The notes under the pieces were generated by a model. The model worked only from the letters and a program-made list of their open reading frames with translations. It did not search any database and was not told the origin of the DNA. Position numbers and translations under genes: made by a program. 5,745 bases of DNA from Trueperaceae bacterium (GTDB taxonomy: Bacteria > Deinococcota > Deinococci > Deinococcales > Trueperaceae), in the NCBI GenBank assembly GCA_007122815.1, contig SKSV01000191.1, positions 1-5,745 on the forward strand, written 5' to 3'. Below are positions 1 to 5,424 of this stretch, piece after piece. Position 1 is the stretch's first letter. Each line of letters starts with the position of its first letter.

Positions 1-441
1 CGGCAACTCATGGGTTTCGGACTGACGCAGGAGCAGGTCGCGGAGGCGGTTGGCATGAGCCGCTCGGCGGTCGCGAACACCTTGCGCCTGTTGACCCTAC
101 CTGCCAGCGCCCTGGAGGCGCTCGAGTCGAGCGGCATCAGCGCCGGCCACGCGCGGGCGATCCTCGCGCAGGCGCCCGAGGATCGGGACTGGGCGCTGCG
201 CCAGATCGTCGACAAGGGGCTATCGGTGCGGCAGGCGGAGGCGCTGCGTCGTGTGAGCGTAGCTGGCCGGCGGCGCGCTGCCGAGCGAGACGCGCGCTAC
301 GCGGCGCTGGCGGAGGACCTCACCCGCTACGTAGGCAGCCGCGTGCGCGTTCGTGGAGGCACCAAGGGCACCATCGAGCTGCACTTCCACGACACCGATG
401 AGCTCCAGCGCCTCCTGGAGATGCTCGGCTACCAGCCCTGA
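1..441 (+). CDS. parB: ParB/Spo0J chromosome-partitioning protein, 3' part (5' end outside window)
   Basis: Chromosome-segregation protein that loads on parS sites as a CTP-dependent DNA clamp and works with ParA and SMC (family knowledge). Only the C-terminal 146 residues are present; the frame is open from base 1, so the gene begins upstream. The first visible segment is the helix-turn-helix that reads parS (GLTQEQVAEAVGMSRSAVAN, about visible residues 7-26, then TLRLL). The conserved stretch with SGISAGHARAIL follows. After an Arg/Ala-rich linker, the end (GTIELHFHDTDELQRLLEML) matches the short C-terminal dimerisation domain of ParB. The stop is TGA at 439-441. A parS site lies 54 bp downstream, which supports a chromosomal ParB. 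The ATG at 10 is an internal Met, not the start. No truncation or frameshift is visible in the part present. Confidence 0.95.
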   Translation, partial: RQLMGFGLTQEQVAEAVGMSRSAVANTLRLLTLPASALEALESSGISAGHARAILAQAPEDRDWALRQIVDKGLSVRQAEALRRVSVAGRRRAAERDARYAALAEDLTRYVGSRVRVRGGTKGTIELHFHDTDELQRLLEMLGYQP

Positions 442-495
442 GGGTGTTCAGCCCTGAAGCCCGACGCGGGGGTTCCTCGTGGTTCGCCGTCAGCG

Positions 496-511
496 TGTTT
501 CACGTGAAACG
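496..511. promoter_or_regulatory. parS: parS centromere-like site
   Basis: The sequence TGTTTCACGTGAAACG matches the widely conserved bacterial parS consensus TGTTTCACGTGAAACA at 15 of 16 positions. Its core GTTTCACGTGAAAC (497-510) is a perfect 14-bp palindrome. It lies in the gap after parB, the usual kind of position for an origin-proximal chromosomal parS. It is the expected binding and loading site for the ParB encoded just upstream. Confidence 0.93.
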
Positions 512-521
512 CCTCTTGGCG

Positions 522-542
522 AGCCGGCGGCCGGAGCCGGCT
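522..542 (+). terminator. GC hairpin behind parB/parS, possible terminator
   Basis: AGCCGGC (522-528) and GCCGGCT (536-542) form a perfect 7-bp stem around a 7-nt loop. It stands between parB and mdh and could end the parB transcript. No T-run follows, so a classical intrinsic terminator is not shown; it may be a weak or non-canonical one, or just GC-rich DNA. Confidence 0.35.
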
Positions 543-586
543 ACTGGGCTCGGGTACCTAGCCGGCACCTGGGCGCGGCCAGCGGG

Positions 587-595
587 TGTTAGCAT
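587..595 (+). promoter_or_regulatory. Possible extended -10 promoter for mdh
   Basis: TGT-TAGCAT fits the extended -10 pattern TGn-TAnnAT, with 4 of 6 matches to TATAAT. No good -35 hexamer is visible 16-18 bp upstream (this stretch is very GC-rich). It would give a transcript start near 602 and a leader of about 50 nt before mdh. The assignment rests on pattern and position only. Confidence 0.35.
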
Positions 596-641
596 GTCGC
601 CTCATCGGCTCTCGCGCCTCGCGAACCAGAGCGAGCACACC

Positions 642-646
642 GGAGG
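642..646 (+). promoter_or_regulatory. Ribosome binding site of mdh
   Basis: GGAGG lies 6 nt before the ATG at 653, at ideal spacing. It fixes the start at 653 rather than at the in-frame Met codon four codons later. Confidence 0.8.
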
Positions 647-652
647 CACAGT

Positions 653-1630
653 ATGAAGCCACCAATGACAGTCGCCGTAACCGGCGCCGCAGGACAGATC
701 GGCTACGCGCTGCTGTTTCGCATCGCCTCGGGGGCGATGCTCGGTCCCGATCAACCCGTCTCGCTTAGGTTGCTGGAGATCCCACCGGCCATGCAGGCGC
801 TCGAGGGTGTGGTCATGGAGCTGCATGACGGGGCCTTCCCGCTGTTGCACGGGGTCGACACGAGCGACGACCCCGAGGTTGCGTTCACGGGGGCAGACGT
901 AGCGATGCTCGTCGGATCGCGGCCGCGCGGGCCGGGCATGGAGCGGAAGGACCTCCTGGAGGCCAACGGCGCCATCTTCACCGTGCAGGGCAAGGCGCTC
1001 AACGCCCACGCGAAGCCGGATGTGAAGGTCTTGGTGGTGGGTAACCCGGCCAACACGAACTGCCTGATCGCCATGCGCAACGCACCCGACCTCTCCCCCG
1101 AGCAGTTCTCGGCCATGACGCGACTCGACCACAACCGCGCGATCAGCCAACTGGCCCTCAAGGCCGGTGCGCAGGCTGCGGACGTGAGGCGCATGATCGT
1201 GTGGGGCAACCACAGCGCGACACAGGTACCGGACGTCACGCACGCGACGGTGCAAGGACGACCAGCGAGCGAGATCGTCGATGACGAGTGGGTCAGGGAC
1301 CACTTCGTCCCAACGGTCCAGCAGCGCGGTGCGCAGGTGATCGCGGCGCGAGGCGCCTCGAGCGCGGCTTCAGCCGCGGCCGCCGCCATCGACCACGTGC
1401 ACGACTGGGTGCAAGGGACGCCGGAGGGTGACTGGGTGAGCATGGGGATCCCGAGTGCCGGCGCATACGGCGTGACCGAGGGGATCGTGTACTCCTTCCC
1501 GGTGACCGTGCGCGACGGCAACGTCAGCGTGGTCGAGGGGTTGGAGATGCCCGAAGAGGTGCGCTCTCTCACGGCGCTGACCGAACGTGAGCTGCTCGAA
1601 GAGCGCGCTGCGGTGGAGCGCCTCCTCTAG
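653..1630 (+). CDS. mdh: NAD-dependent malate dehydrogenase
   Basis: Cytoplasmic TCA-cycle enzyme converting malate and NAD+ to oxaloacetate and NADH. The 325 residues match the usual length of the Thermus/actinobacterial/cytosolic-type enzyme (about 327). Visible are the Rossmann dinucleotide loop GAAGQIGY (11-18) and LLEIP with Glu42, the acidic residue that favours NAD over NADP. The substrate-binding mobile loop RPRGPGMER (90-98) carries Arg92 and Arg98. NPANTN (131-136) and TRLDHNRA (156-163) follow, with catalytic Asp159 and substrate-binding Arg162. Catalytic His187 lies in WGNHS, and the C-terminal part contains [10 protein letters not shown]. Every expected catalytic residue is intact. 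The start ATG has GGAGG 6 nt upstream. The gene stands alone between the parS gap and the regulator gene; no operon partner is evident. Assignment of the family is near certain; the NAD preference is inferred from Glu42. Confidence 0.97.
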   Translation: MKPPMTVAVTGAAGQIGYALLFRIASGAMLGPDQPVSLRLLEIPPAMQALEGVVMELHDGAFPLLHGVDTSDDPEVAFTGADVAMLVGSRPRGPGMERKDLLEANGAIFTVQGKALNAHAKPDVKVLVVGNPANTNCLIAMRNAPDLSPEQFSAMTRLDHNRAISQLALKAGAQAADVRRMIVWGNHSATQVPDVTHATVQGRPASEIVDDEWVRDHFVPTVQQRGAQVIAARGASSAASAAAAAIDHVHDWVQGTPEGDWVSMGIPSAGAYGVTEGIVYSFPVTVRDGNVSVVEGLEMPEEVRSLTALTERELLEERAAVERLL

Positions 1631-1695
1631 GCGCTAGGCTCGATCTCTCGGCGATTCGGCGGGCGTCGCGGCGGCGGTCACCAGCGAACCGAACT

Positions 1696-1710
1696 TCGGA
1701 ACCGTTCCGA
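1696..1710. promoter_or_regulatory. Perfect 7-1-7 inverted repeat, probable Fur-family operator
   Basis: TCGGAAC-C-GTTCCGA is a perfect inverted repeat with 7-bp arms around one central base. This is the same geometry as the Fur, PerR and Zur boxes of Bacillus, though with a different base sequence. It ends 3 bp before a probable extended -10 element and lies in front of a Fur-family gene. Binding here would block RNA polymerase, so autoregulation is the natural reading (inference). Confidence 0.6.
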
Positions 1711-1713
1711 TGA

Positions 1714-1722
1714 TGATAAACT
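1714..1722 (+). promoter_or_regulatory. Probable extended -10 promoter of the Fur-family gene
   Basis: TGA-TAAACT fits an extended -10 element, with 4 of 6 matches to TATAAT including the key T1, A2 and T6. It lies in a short AT-rich island (1711-1725). The only -35-like sequence is weak (TTCGGA at 1695-1700) and overlaps the 7-1-7 palindrome. A transcript start near 1729 would exclude the TTG at 1724 as the start codon. Confidence 0.45.
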
Positions 1723-1760
1723 CTTGAACGAGGCCGGAGCTACACAGCCGACCTCTGACG

Positions 1761-1765
1761 AGAGG
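1761..1765 (+). promoter_or_regulatory. Ribosome binding site deciding the start of the Fur-family gene
   Basis: AGAGG lies 6 nt before the ATG at 1772. The longer in-frame alternative (TTG at 1724) has no purine-rich site at proper spacing and overlaps the probable promoter. Confidence 0.6.
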
Positions 1766-1771
1766 TTGACG

Positions 1772-2254
1772 ATGGCGACAGGCGAGAGCAGACAACCTGA
1801 GCGTCCGTGGGGGCCCGCGGAGGTGCGGGAGGTGCTGCGTAAGCGCGGGTTGCGCTACAGCCGGCCACGGCGCGTGATACTCGGCTACTTGAGCGAACAG
1901 GACCGGCACGTGAGCGCCGAAGGGCTCTACCTTGCGCTCCGGCAGCGCGGAGACGACCTCAGCCTCTCAACGGTCTACCTGAACCTGCGCGTCTTGGCCG
2001 AAGCTGGGCTGGTGCGCGAGTTCGACGGAGCGAACGGCGAAGCGCTCTACGACTCCAACCCTTCCGAGCACTACCACGTCGTCTGCCCAGAGACCGGCGA
2101 GGTCCGTGACGTGACCTTGCCGTGGGTGAACGGTCAGCCGCTCGCGAGCTTCCTCAAGGAGTACGTCGAGCGCGAGACGGGTTGGGAGATCGACGAGCCT
2201 CACGTGAGCCTGACGGGTCGGGCGCCGGCCGCCCGAGCCGACGGTGTCGACTGA
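1772..2254 (+). CDS. Fur/PerR-family metal-dependent transcriptional regulator lacking the structural zinc site
   Basis: Dimeric winged-helix repressor of the Fur superfamily (Fur, PerR, Zur, Mur), 160 residues from the ATG at 1772. The N-terminal DNA-binding domain covers about residues 15-85, with the recognition helix around LSLSTVYLNLRVLAEAGLV (63-81). Aligned by spacing to Bacillus PerR, all five regulatory-metal ligands have counterparts: His46, Asp94, His100, His102 and Asp113 (PerR His37, Asp85, His91, His93, Asp104). Two Asp at these places resemble PerR. By contrast, the structural Zn(Cys)4 site is gone. Only Cys105 remains, the second Cys of the first CxxC is Thr108, and the C-terminal CxxC is absent. 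A start at TTG 1724 would add 16 residues but is less likely. It is probably autoregulated through the palindrome at 1696-1710. The metal sensed (Fe, Mn or peroxide response through Fe) cannot be decided; the family is secure. Confidence 0.88.
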   Translation: MATGESRQPERPWGPAEVREVLRKRGLRYSRPRRVILGYLSEQDRHVSAEGLYLALRQRGDDLSLSTVYLNLRVLAEAGLVREFDGANGEALYDSNPSEHYHVVCPETGEVRDVTLPWVNGQPLASFLKEYVERETGWEIDEPHVSLTGRAPAARADGVD

Positions 2255-2296
2255 CGACGCTAGCAAGCGCCCCAGCGCGGCCTTCCCGCGCGTCAG
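2251..2296. terminator. Inverted repeats between convergent genes, possible bidirectional terminator
   Basis: The two stop codons of the converging genes lie inside a CTGACG (2251-2256) / CGTCAG (2291-2296) inverted pair. Between them is a GC stem GCGCGG (2275-2280) / CCGCGC (2286-2291) with a 5-nt loop, sharing one base with the outer arm. The structure could act in both directions, but neither side carries a T-run, so termination is only suggested. Confidence 0.35.
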
Positions 2297-3201
2297 GGGC
2301 TCGGAAGCCACGCCAACGCCAGGGTGATCGCGACGACCGAGACGATGGTCATGGTGACAACGGTACGCGCCACGCTTCGGTGATCGCCACGAACCTCGAC
2401 CGCCAGCACGAACATGGTCACCGCCACCGGCATTGTTGCGCTCAGGACCAGGACGTTCCGGTCCAGGCCGGGTAGCGCCAGGATCGCGGCTGCAGCGAAC
2501 GCTAGCGCCGGGCCGGCCACCAGGCGCACGAGCGTGGCGCGCAGGGCGGCGTTCGACACGGTCCAGACCCAGGTGCGACGCATCTGCATACCGAGAGACA
2601 GCAGCATGATGGGGATCGCAGCGGAGCCGACCAGGCTCACCGAGCGTTCCAGGACGAGCGGCACGTCGAACGCCACGAGGTTAGCCAGCACCGCCAGCAA
2701 CCCCCCCCACAACGGCGGAAGGGTGAGCGCCTGACGCACACGTCCACCCAGCGGCTCGCCGCTCGGCGATAGGAGCGCGGGTGCGAAGGAGAACATCAAG
2801 AGCGACGACAACACGAGGAGCACCAGGGCGCGCTCGAGCCCGGCCACACCGTACGCGAACAGCGTGATGGGCAATGCCATGTTGCCGGTGTTGCCGAAGA
2901 GGCTGCAAGCGACGAGCGCCTTGCCGGCCGCACGCGAGAGGCCGCGCGCTGCTAGGGCCGCCGCGAGTCCCGTGAACGTCAGGTAGAGGAGGTAGGCGAG
3001 GGCGAGCCGTGTGGCCTCGTCGAGCCGCAACTCCGTGGTGGCGAGGGCGTCGAACACCAGCGCAGGCATGAGCACGTAGAGCGACAGTCTCGTCAGCGTC
3101 TCGAGCCGCAGGTCGGGGAAGAGGCGATCGGTGAGCGCGCCAAGCGCCATGAGCAAGAAGGTGGGAACCACCGCTTCCACGGCGGGTACGAAGGCGTGCA
3201 C
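2293..3201 (-). CDS. AEC-family (auxin efflux carrier type) membrane transporter
   Basis: Inner-membrane secondary transporter of the AEC / Mem_trans family; bacterial members move small organic acids or other metabolites, and the substrate is not readable here. The 302 residues are almost wholly hydrophobic, with about ten membrane-spanning segments arranged as two halves. Family marks are the first-half stretch with LSLYVLMPALVF (39-50), SLFGNTGNMALPI (100-112), AAIPIMLLSLGMQ (194-206) and, in the second half, LSATMPVAVTMFVLAVEV (253-270). The start is a GTG at 3201 with GGAGG 12 nt upstream, a rather long spacing; a GTG seven codons later is the main alternative. Codons 165-167 (Trp-Gly-Gly) contain a run of eight G. 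It lies 93 bp behind the fasciclin gene on the same strand, separated by a strong hairpin, and converges on the regulator gene. Malate/malonate-type transport beside mdh would be speculation. Confidence 0.9.
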   Translation of the reverse strand: MHAFVPAVEAVVPTFLLMALGALTDRLFPDLRLETLTRLSLYVLMPALVFDALATTELRLDEATRLALAYLLYLTFTGLAAALAARGLSRAAGKALVACSLFGNTGNMALPITLFAYGVAGLERALVLLVLSSLLMFSFAPALLSPSGEPLGGRVRQALTLPPLWGGLLAVLANLVAFDVPLVLERSVSLVGSAAIPIMLLSLGMQMRRTWVWTVSNAALRATLVRLVAGPALAFAAAAILALPGLDRNVLVLSATMPVAVTMFVLAVEVRGDHRSVARTVVTMTIVSVVAITLALAWLPSP

Positions 3202-3213
3202 GGCGTGATGGTA

Positions 3214-3218
3214 CCTCC
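3214..3218 (-). promoter_or_regulatory. Likely ribosome binding site of the AEC transporter
   Basis: GGAGG on the minus strand lies 12 nt before the GTG at 3201. The spacing is longer than the 6-7 nt used by the other genes here, so the exact start is less sure than for its neighbours. Confidence 0.5.
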
Positions 3219-3228
3219 GCCGCCATGG

Positions 3229-3263
3229 CCGGGGGGCGCGGCCGTGATGACCGCGCCCCCCGG
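3229..3263 (-). terminator. Perfect 13-bp GC hairpin between fasciclin and AEC genes
   Basis: CCGGGGGGCGCGG (3229-3241) pairs perfectly with CCGCGCCCCCCGG (3251-3263) around a 9-nt loop. It begins 31 bp after the fasciclin stop and ends 10 bp before the ribosome binding site of the AEC gene. No T-run follows on either strand. It could be a non-canonical terminator, a transcript-stabilising 3' stem, or an attenuator limiting read-through into the transporter gene. Confidence 0.55.
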
Positions 3264-3294
3264 GGAGAGATTGACCTCCGGGCCGTCAGCTGGT

Positions 3295-3831
3295 TCAGTA
3301 GCCGCTGCCGCCTTCGGCCGGGGGCAGGATGACCGCGTCGATCACGTGGACCACTCCGTTACCGGCGACCAGGTCAGTCATGATGACGGTAGCGGTGCCG
3401 TCGATGACGACGTTGCCGTCGACGATCTCGACGGTGATCGAGGCGCCGTTGACGGTCTCGACCATGGCCGTGCCGCCGCCCGCTTCGATGGCAGCCAACA
3501 CGTCAGCAGCGAGGAGGTTGCCGGCCACCACGTGGTAGGTCAGGATGGCTCCGAGGTCGGGGCTGGCGAGGAGTTCTTCAGCGCTGAGGCCCAGAGCTTC
3601 GAGGGCGGCGGCGAAGGCGTCGTCGGTCGGGGCGAAGACGGTGAAGGGACCTTCTCCGGAGAGCACGTCTACGAGGTCGGCTTCGACGACGGCTGCCACC
3701 AAGGTGGCGAAACCTTCGTTGCCGGTGGCGACGTCGACGACCGTCGCCGGGGTGTCGTGGCCGGAGGCGTTCACGACGCCGATCACTAGTCCGAGGGAGA
3801 GCGCGAGGGCGGCAAGGCTGCGTGCGATCAT
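3295..3831 (-). CDS. Secreted single-domain fasciclin (FAS1) protein
   Basis: Exported protein with one FAS1 domain, a cell-surface or adhesion-type fold found in bacteria and eukaryotes; its exact job here is unknown. It has 178 residues from the ATG at 3831. Residues 1-22 look like a signal peptide: Arg4, then a long Ala/Leu core ending in NA-SG, with cleavage probable after Ala22. There is no Cys, so it is not a lipoprotein. The FAS1 domain spans about 30-171. It shows the H1 motif FTVFAPTDDAF (63-73), the YH motif LTYHVV (97-102) and the H2 motif GVVHVIDAVILPP (159-171). The length is normal for a one-domain bacterial member. AGGAGG lies 6 nt before the start and decides it against a longer frame opening at 3969. 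It is transcribed by itself or with the AEC gene behind the hairpin. The mature protein is acidic. Confidence 0.93.
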   Translation of the reverse strand: MIARSLAALALSLGLVIGVVNASGHDTPATVVDVATGNEGFATLVAAVVEADLVDVLSGEGPFTVFAPTDDAFAAALEALGLSAEELLASPDLGAILTYHVVAGNLLAADVLAAIEAGGGTAMVETVNGASITVEIVDGNVVIDGTATVIMTDLVAGNGVVHVIDAVILPPAEGGSGY

Positions 3832-3837
3832 GTCGTT

Positions 3838-3843
3838 CCTCCT
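3838..3843 (-). promoter_or_regulatory. Ribosome binding site of the FAS1 gene
   Basis: AGGAGG on the minus strand lies 6 nt before the ATG at 3831. It fixes the start at the signal peptide and argues that the 46 in-frame codons further upstream are leader, not protein. Confidence 0.85.
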
Positions 3844-3850
3844 GATCTCG

Positions 3851-3922
3851 CCGACACCTTGATGTCGGTCGAGGTGGTGGGCGCGACGGTGCCGGGGAGC
3901 GCAAGATCGCGCCGGCCCCGGC
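3851..3922 (-). promoter_or_regulatory. Structured leader of the FAS1 gene (two hairpins)
   Basis: The 5' leader holds two inverted repeats. The distal one is GCCGGGG (3891-3897) / CCCCGGC (3916-3922), with a nested GCGC/GCGC stem (3899-3902 / 3909-3912). The proximal one is CCGACA (3851-3856) / TGTCGG (3863-3868), a 6-bp stem with a 6-nt loop that ends 7 nt before the ribosome binding site. It matches no riboswitch class I recognise. It may tune mRNA stability or translation. Confidence 0.35.
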
Positions 3923-3960
3923 GGTTCGTCCGCCGACCCCCCGAAACTACAGGAAGAAGG

Positions 3961-3966
3961 ATTGTA
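3961..3966 (-). promoter_or_regulatory. Probable -10 element of the FAS1 promoter
   Basis: TACAAT on the minus strand matches TATAAT at 5 of 6 positions. It lies in the clearest AT-rich island of the window (about 3944-4005), just behind the terminator of the upstream unit. No convincing -35 hexamer is seen at 16-18 bp. A transcript start near 3954 would give a leader of about 120 nt. Confidence 0.45.
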
Positions 3967-4005
3967 CAAAGTGTGTCTAGCTTACGATGAGGGATGGAAA
4001 GTGAT

Positions 4006-4032
4006 CGGGGCGGGCCAAGCTGGCCCGCCCCG
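4006..4032 (-). terminator. Terminator hairpin of the TPR-lipoprotein unit
   Basis: CGGGGCGGGCCA (4006-4017) pairs perfectly with TGGCCCGCCCCG (4021-4032), a 12-bp stem with a 3-nt loop. It lies 69 bp behind the lipoprotein stop. Reading on the minus strand it is followed by a pyrimidine-rich stretch (ATCACTTTCCATCCCTC) rather than a clean T-run. Its position between two same-strand units, directly before a promoter island, supports a terminator. The stretch 4033-4101 holds nothing else that I recognise. Confidence 0.65.
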
Positions 4033-4101
4033 CCTATTAGAGGAAAGTGCTGCTAACGCGCAACCAGTCTCATCCAGCCCCCGGAGAGGTTGCTCTGCAA
4101 G

Positions 4102-5424
4102 CTATCTCGCCACCATGACCATCCGATCGCCCCAGCGGTGGTAGGTGAACTTCGCGACGCCGCCTCCGGTCGCGGCGTCGTCGCCACGGAAGAACCTTCC
4201 GTTGAAGAGCGGGTCGGAAGTAGGTTCGGCCGCGACGGGGTCACCCCAGGTACAGCCGGGGTTCGGCCTGCCGGAGGGATCGATGCACGCCGAGGTCAAG
4301 CCCTCCCCGAGGACGACGAATCGTTCCGCGTACTCGTCCCAGTAGGTTAGACGCAGCACGGGCTCGCGATCAGGATCCTTGTCCTCGGGAGCGTACTCGA
4401 CCTCGAACTCCATCGGCGGGTCGAAGTCGAAGATCACCCGCGCCGGATCGGCTGCGTCCACGACCAAGAAGTTCATGAGGCTTCGCTCGAGTTCCACTAC
4501 ACCAGCACCTACATCGTACTGGTCTCCCACTGCGGTTGGGATGAAGGTCTCTGCCCTGTTCCAGGGAAGCGCGATCACCCGGGGCTCCACGGTGCCGTAC
4601 TCCTGATAGGGGACCCGAACCGTCACCCCGACCTCCTCCGATACGCACTCCACCGCTGGCACGTCGTTGAGCACGGCGTACTCGCAGGGCCCATCGAAGT
4701 CCTTGAGCATGCGCTGCGTGTCGTAGGGAACGGCGCCCCAGGCCAGGGGGAGCGTGGGCAACGAGACGCCTATCCGCCCCGTAGCTTCGCCACCGCCCGG
4801 GTCACCGCTCATCTGGTAGCGAGGCAGCGCGTTGATCGCGTCGGTGACCAACTCGAGACCGTGTCCCGCGACGGGATCGGCGAGCCAGAAGCCCTCGTGG
4901 AACACTGCCCTACCGACCACGACCCAGCGCTCGTTCGAGGGGTCCCAAACGCCGAGGCCGAGTTCGCCTTCACCAACCGTAGGGTTCGCGGCCGCGAACT
5001 CGCGAGAGCCGTAGTTGACGCTCACGCTGATGGGCGGGTCGAAGGTCCTCAACGGATCGTACGTGCCGGACCTCGTGATGGAGAGCAAGATGACGGGTGA
5101 GTCCGAGATCGGGCGGAAGCCTTGCTGCTCCGGCAGGTCGCCGTAGTCGCCGAGTGACCACTCCCAAGCCTTGAGGTCTTCACCCTGCCACGGGATTCGC
5201 ACGTCTACCTCTCCGGACCTGGACTGGCAGACGAGCGTGGGGCCGGGCGCGCCCTCGGACACCTCTTGGCAGCTCAGGGCGCGTGGGAGTTGTGCGCCAG
5301 GACCGTCACCGTTGCACGAGGTGAAGCCCAGCAGTGCTAGTGCGCTCAGCGCGAGAGCCAGTGCGCGCCAGGGTCGCCCAGGCATGGCAAGGGAGCGTGC
5401 GTGTGCGCGATCAGGCAAGGTCAT
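4102..5424 (-). CDS. Predicted lipoprotein with two related beta-rich domains, function unknown
   Basis: I do not recognise a named family. The 440-residue product has a lipoprotein signal: Arg-containing N-terminus, an Ala/Leu core (21-33), and FTSC with Cys37 as the likely lipidated residue, so it is probably anchored to a membrane on the outside. The mature part contains two related units. Unit A has Cys52/Cys66, VDVRIPW (73-79), FDPPISVSVNY (128-138), LGLGVWDPSNERWVVVG (155-171) and ADPVAG (182-187). Unit B has Cys247/Cys260, VTVRVPY (267-273), FDPPMEFEVEY (334-344), LRLTYWDEYAERFVVLG (357-373) and GDPVAA (394-399). The alternation suggests beta-sandwich domains; each cysteine pair, and Cys380/Cys391, could form disulfides. 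The start at ATG 5424 is chosen for AGGAG 7 nt upstream and its 14-bp overlap with the TPR gene. A later Met (codon 14) lacks such a site, and a longer frame opening at 5514 lies wholly inside the TPR gene. Confidence 0.8.
   Translation of the reverse strand: MTLPDRAHARSLAMPGRPWRALALALSALALLGFTSCNGDGPGAQLPRALSCQEVSEGAPGPTLVCQSRSGEVDVRIPWQGEDLKAWEWSLGDYGDLPEQQGFRPISDSPVILLSITRSGTYDPLRTFDPPISVSVNYGSREFAAANPTVGEGELGLGVWDPSNERWVVVGRAVFHEGFWLADPVAGHGLELVTDAINALPRYQMSGDPGGGEATGRIGVSLPTLPLAWGAVPYDTQRMLKDFDGPCEYAVLNDVPAVECVSEEVGVTVRVPYQEYGTVEPRVIALPWNRAETFIPTAVGDQYDVGAGVVELERSLMNFLVVDAADPARVIFDFDPPMEFEVEYAPEDKDPDREPVLRLTYWDEYAERFVVLGEGLTSACIDPSGRPNPGCTWGDPVAAEPTSDPLFNGRFFRGDDAATGGGVAKFTYHRWGDRMVMVAR

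Noticed and set aside
444..656. Small plus-strand open frame between parB and mdh (70 codons)
   Set aside because: It runs through parS and the GC hairpin, has no ribosome binding site at fitting distance and no protein-like features.
602..1303. Long open frame antisense to mdh (233 codons)
   Set aside because: It overlaps a complete malate dehydrogenase with all catalytic residues, reads as Arg/His/Leu-rich low-quality protein and has no family features. It is a normal by-product of GC-rich coding DNA.
751..1572. Second long antisense frame in mdh (273 codons)
   Set aside because: Ser/Ala/Thr-rich text with no motif and no ribosome binding site; a shadow of mdh.
2293..3201. AEC transporter as a malate carrier linked to mdh
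   Set aside because: Some AEC proteins carry malate or malonate, but here the genes are on opposite strands with a regulator gene between them; nothing in the sequence shows the substrate.
3196..3789. Plus-strand open frame across the FAS1 gene (197 codons)
   Set aside because: Asp/Gly/Val-rich translation that mirrors the FAS1 codons; the minus-strand frame has a signal peptide, all FAS1 motifs and a perfect ribosome binding site.
3832..3969. N-terminal extension of the FAS1 protein by 46 codons
   Set aside because: It would bury the signal peptide, is rich in Arg/His/Pro, and ignores the AGGAGG 6 nt before the ATG at 3831.
4060..4093. GCAACC/GGTTGC inverted repeat behind the lipoprotein gene
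   Set aside because: Only 6 bp with a 22-nt loop, close to what chance gives; the 12-bp stem at 4006-4032 is a much better terminator candidate.
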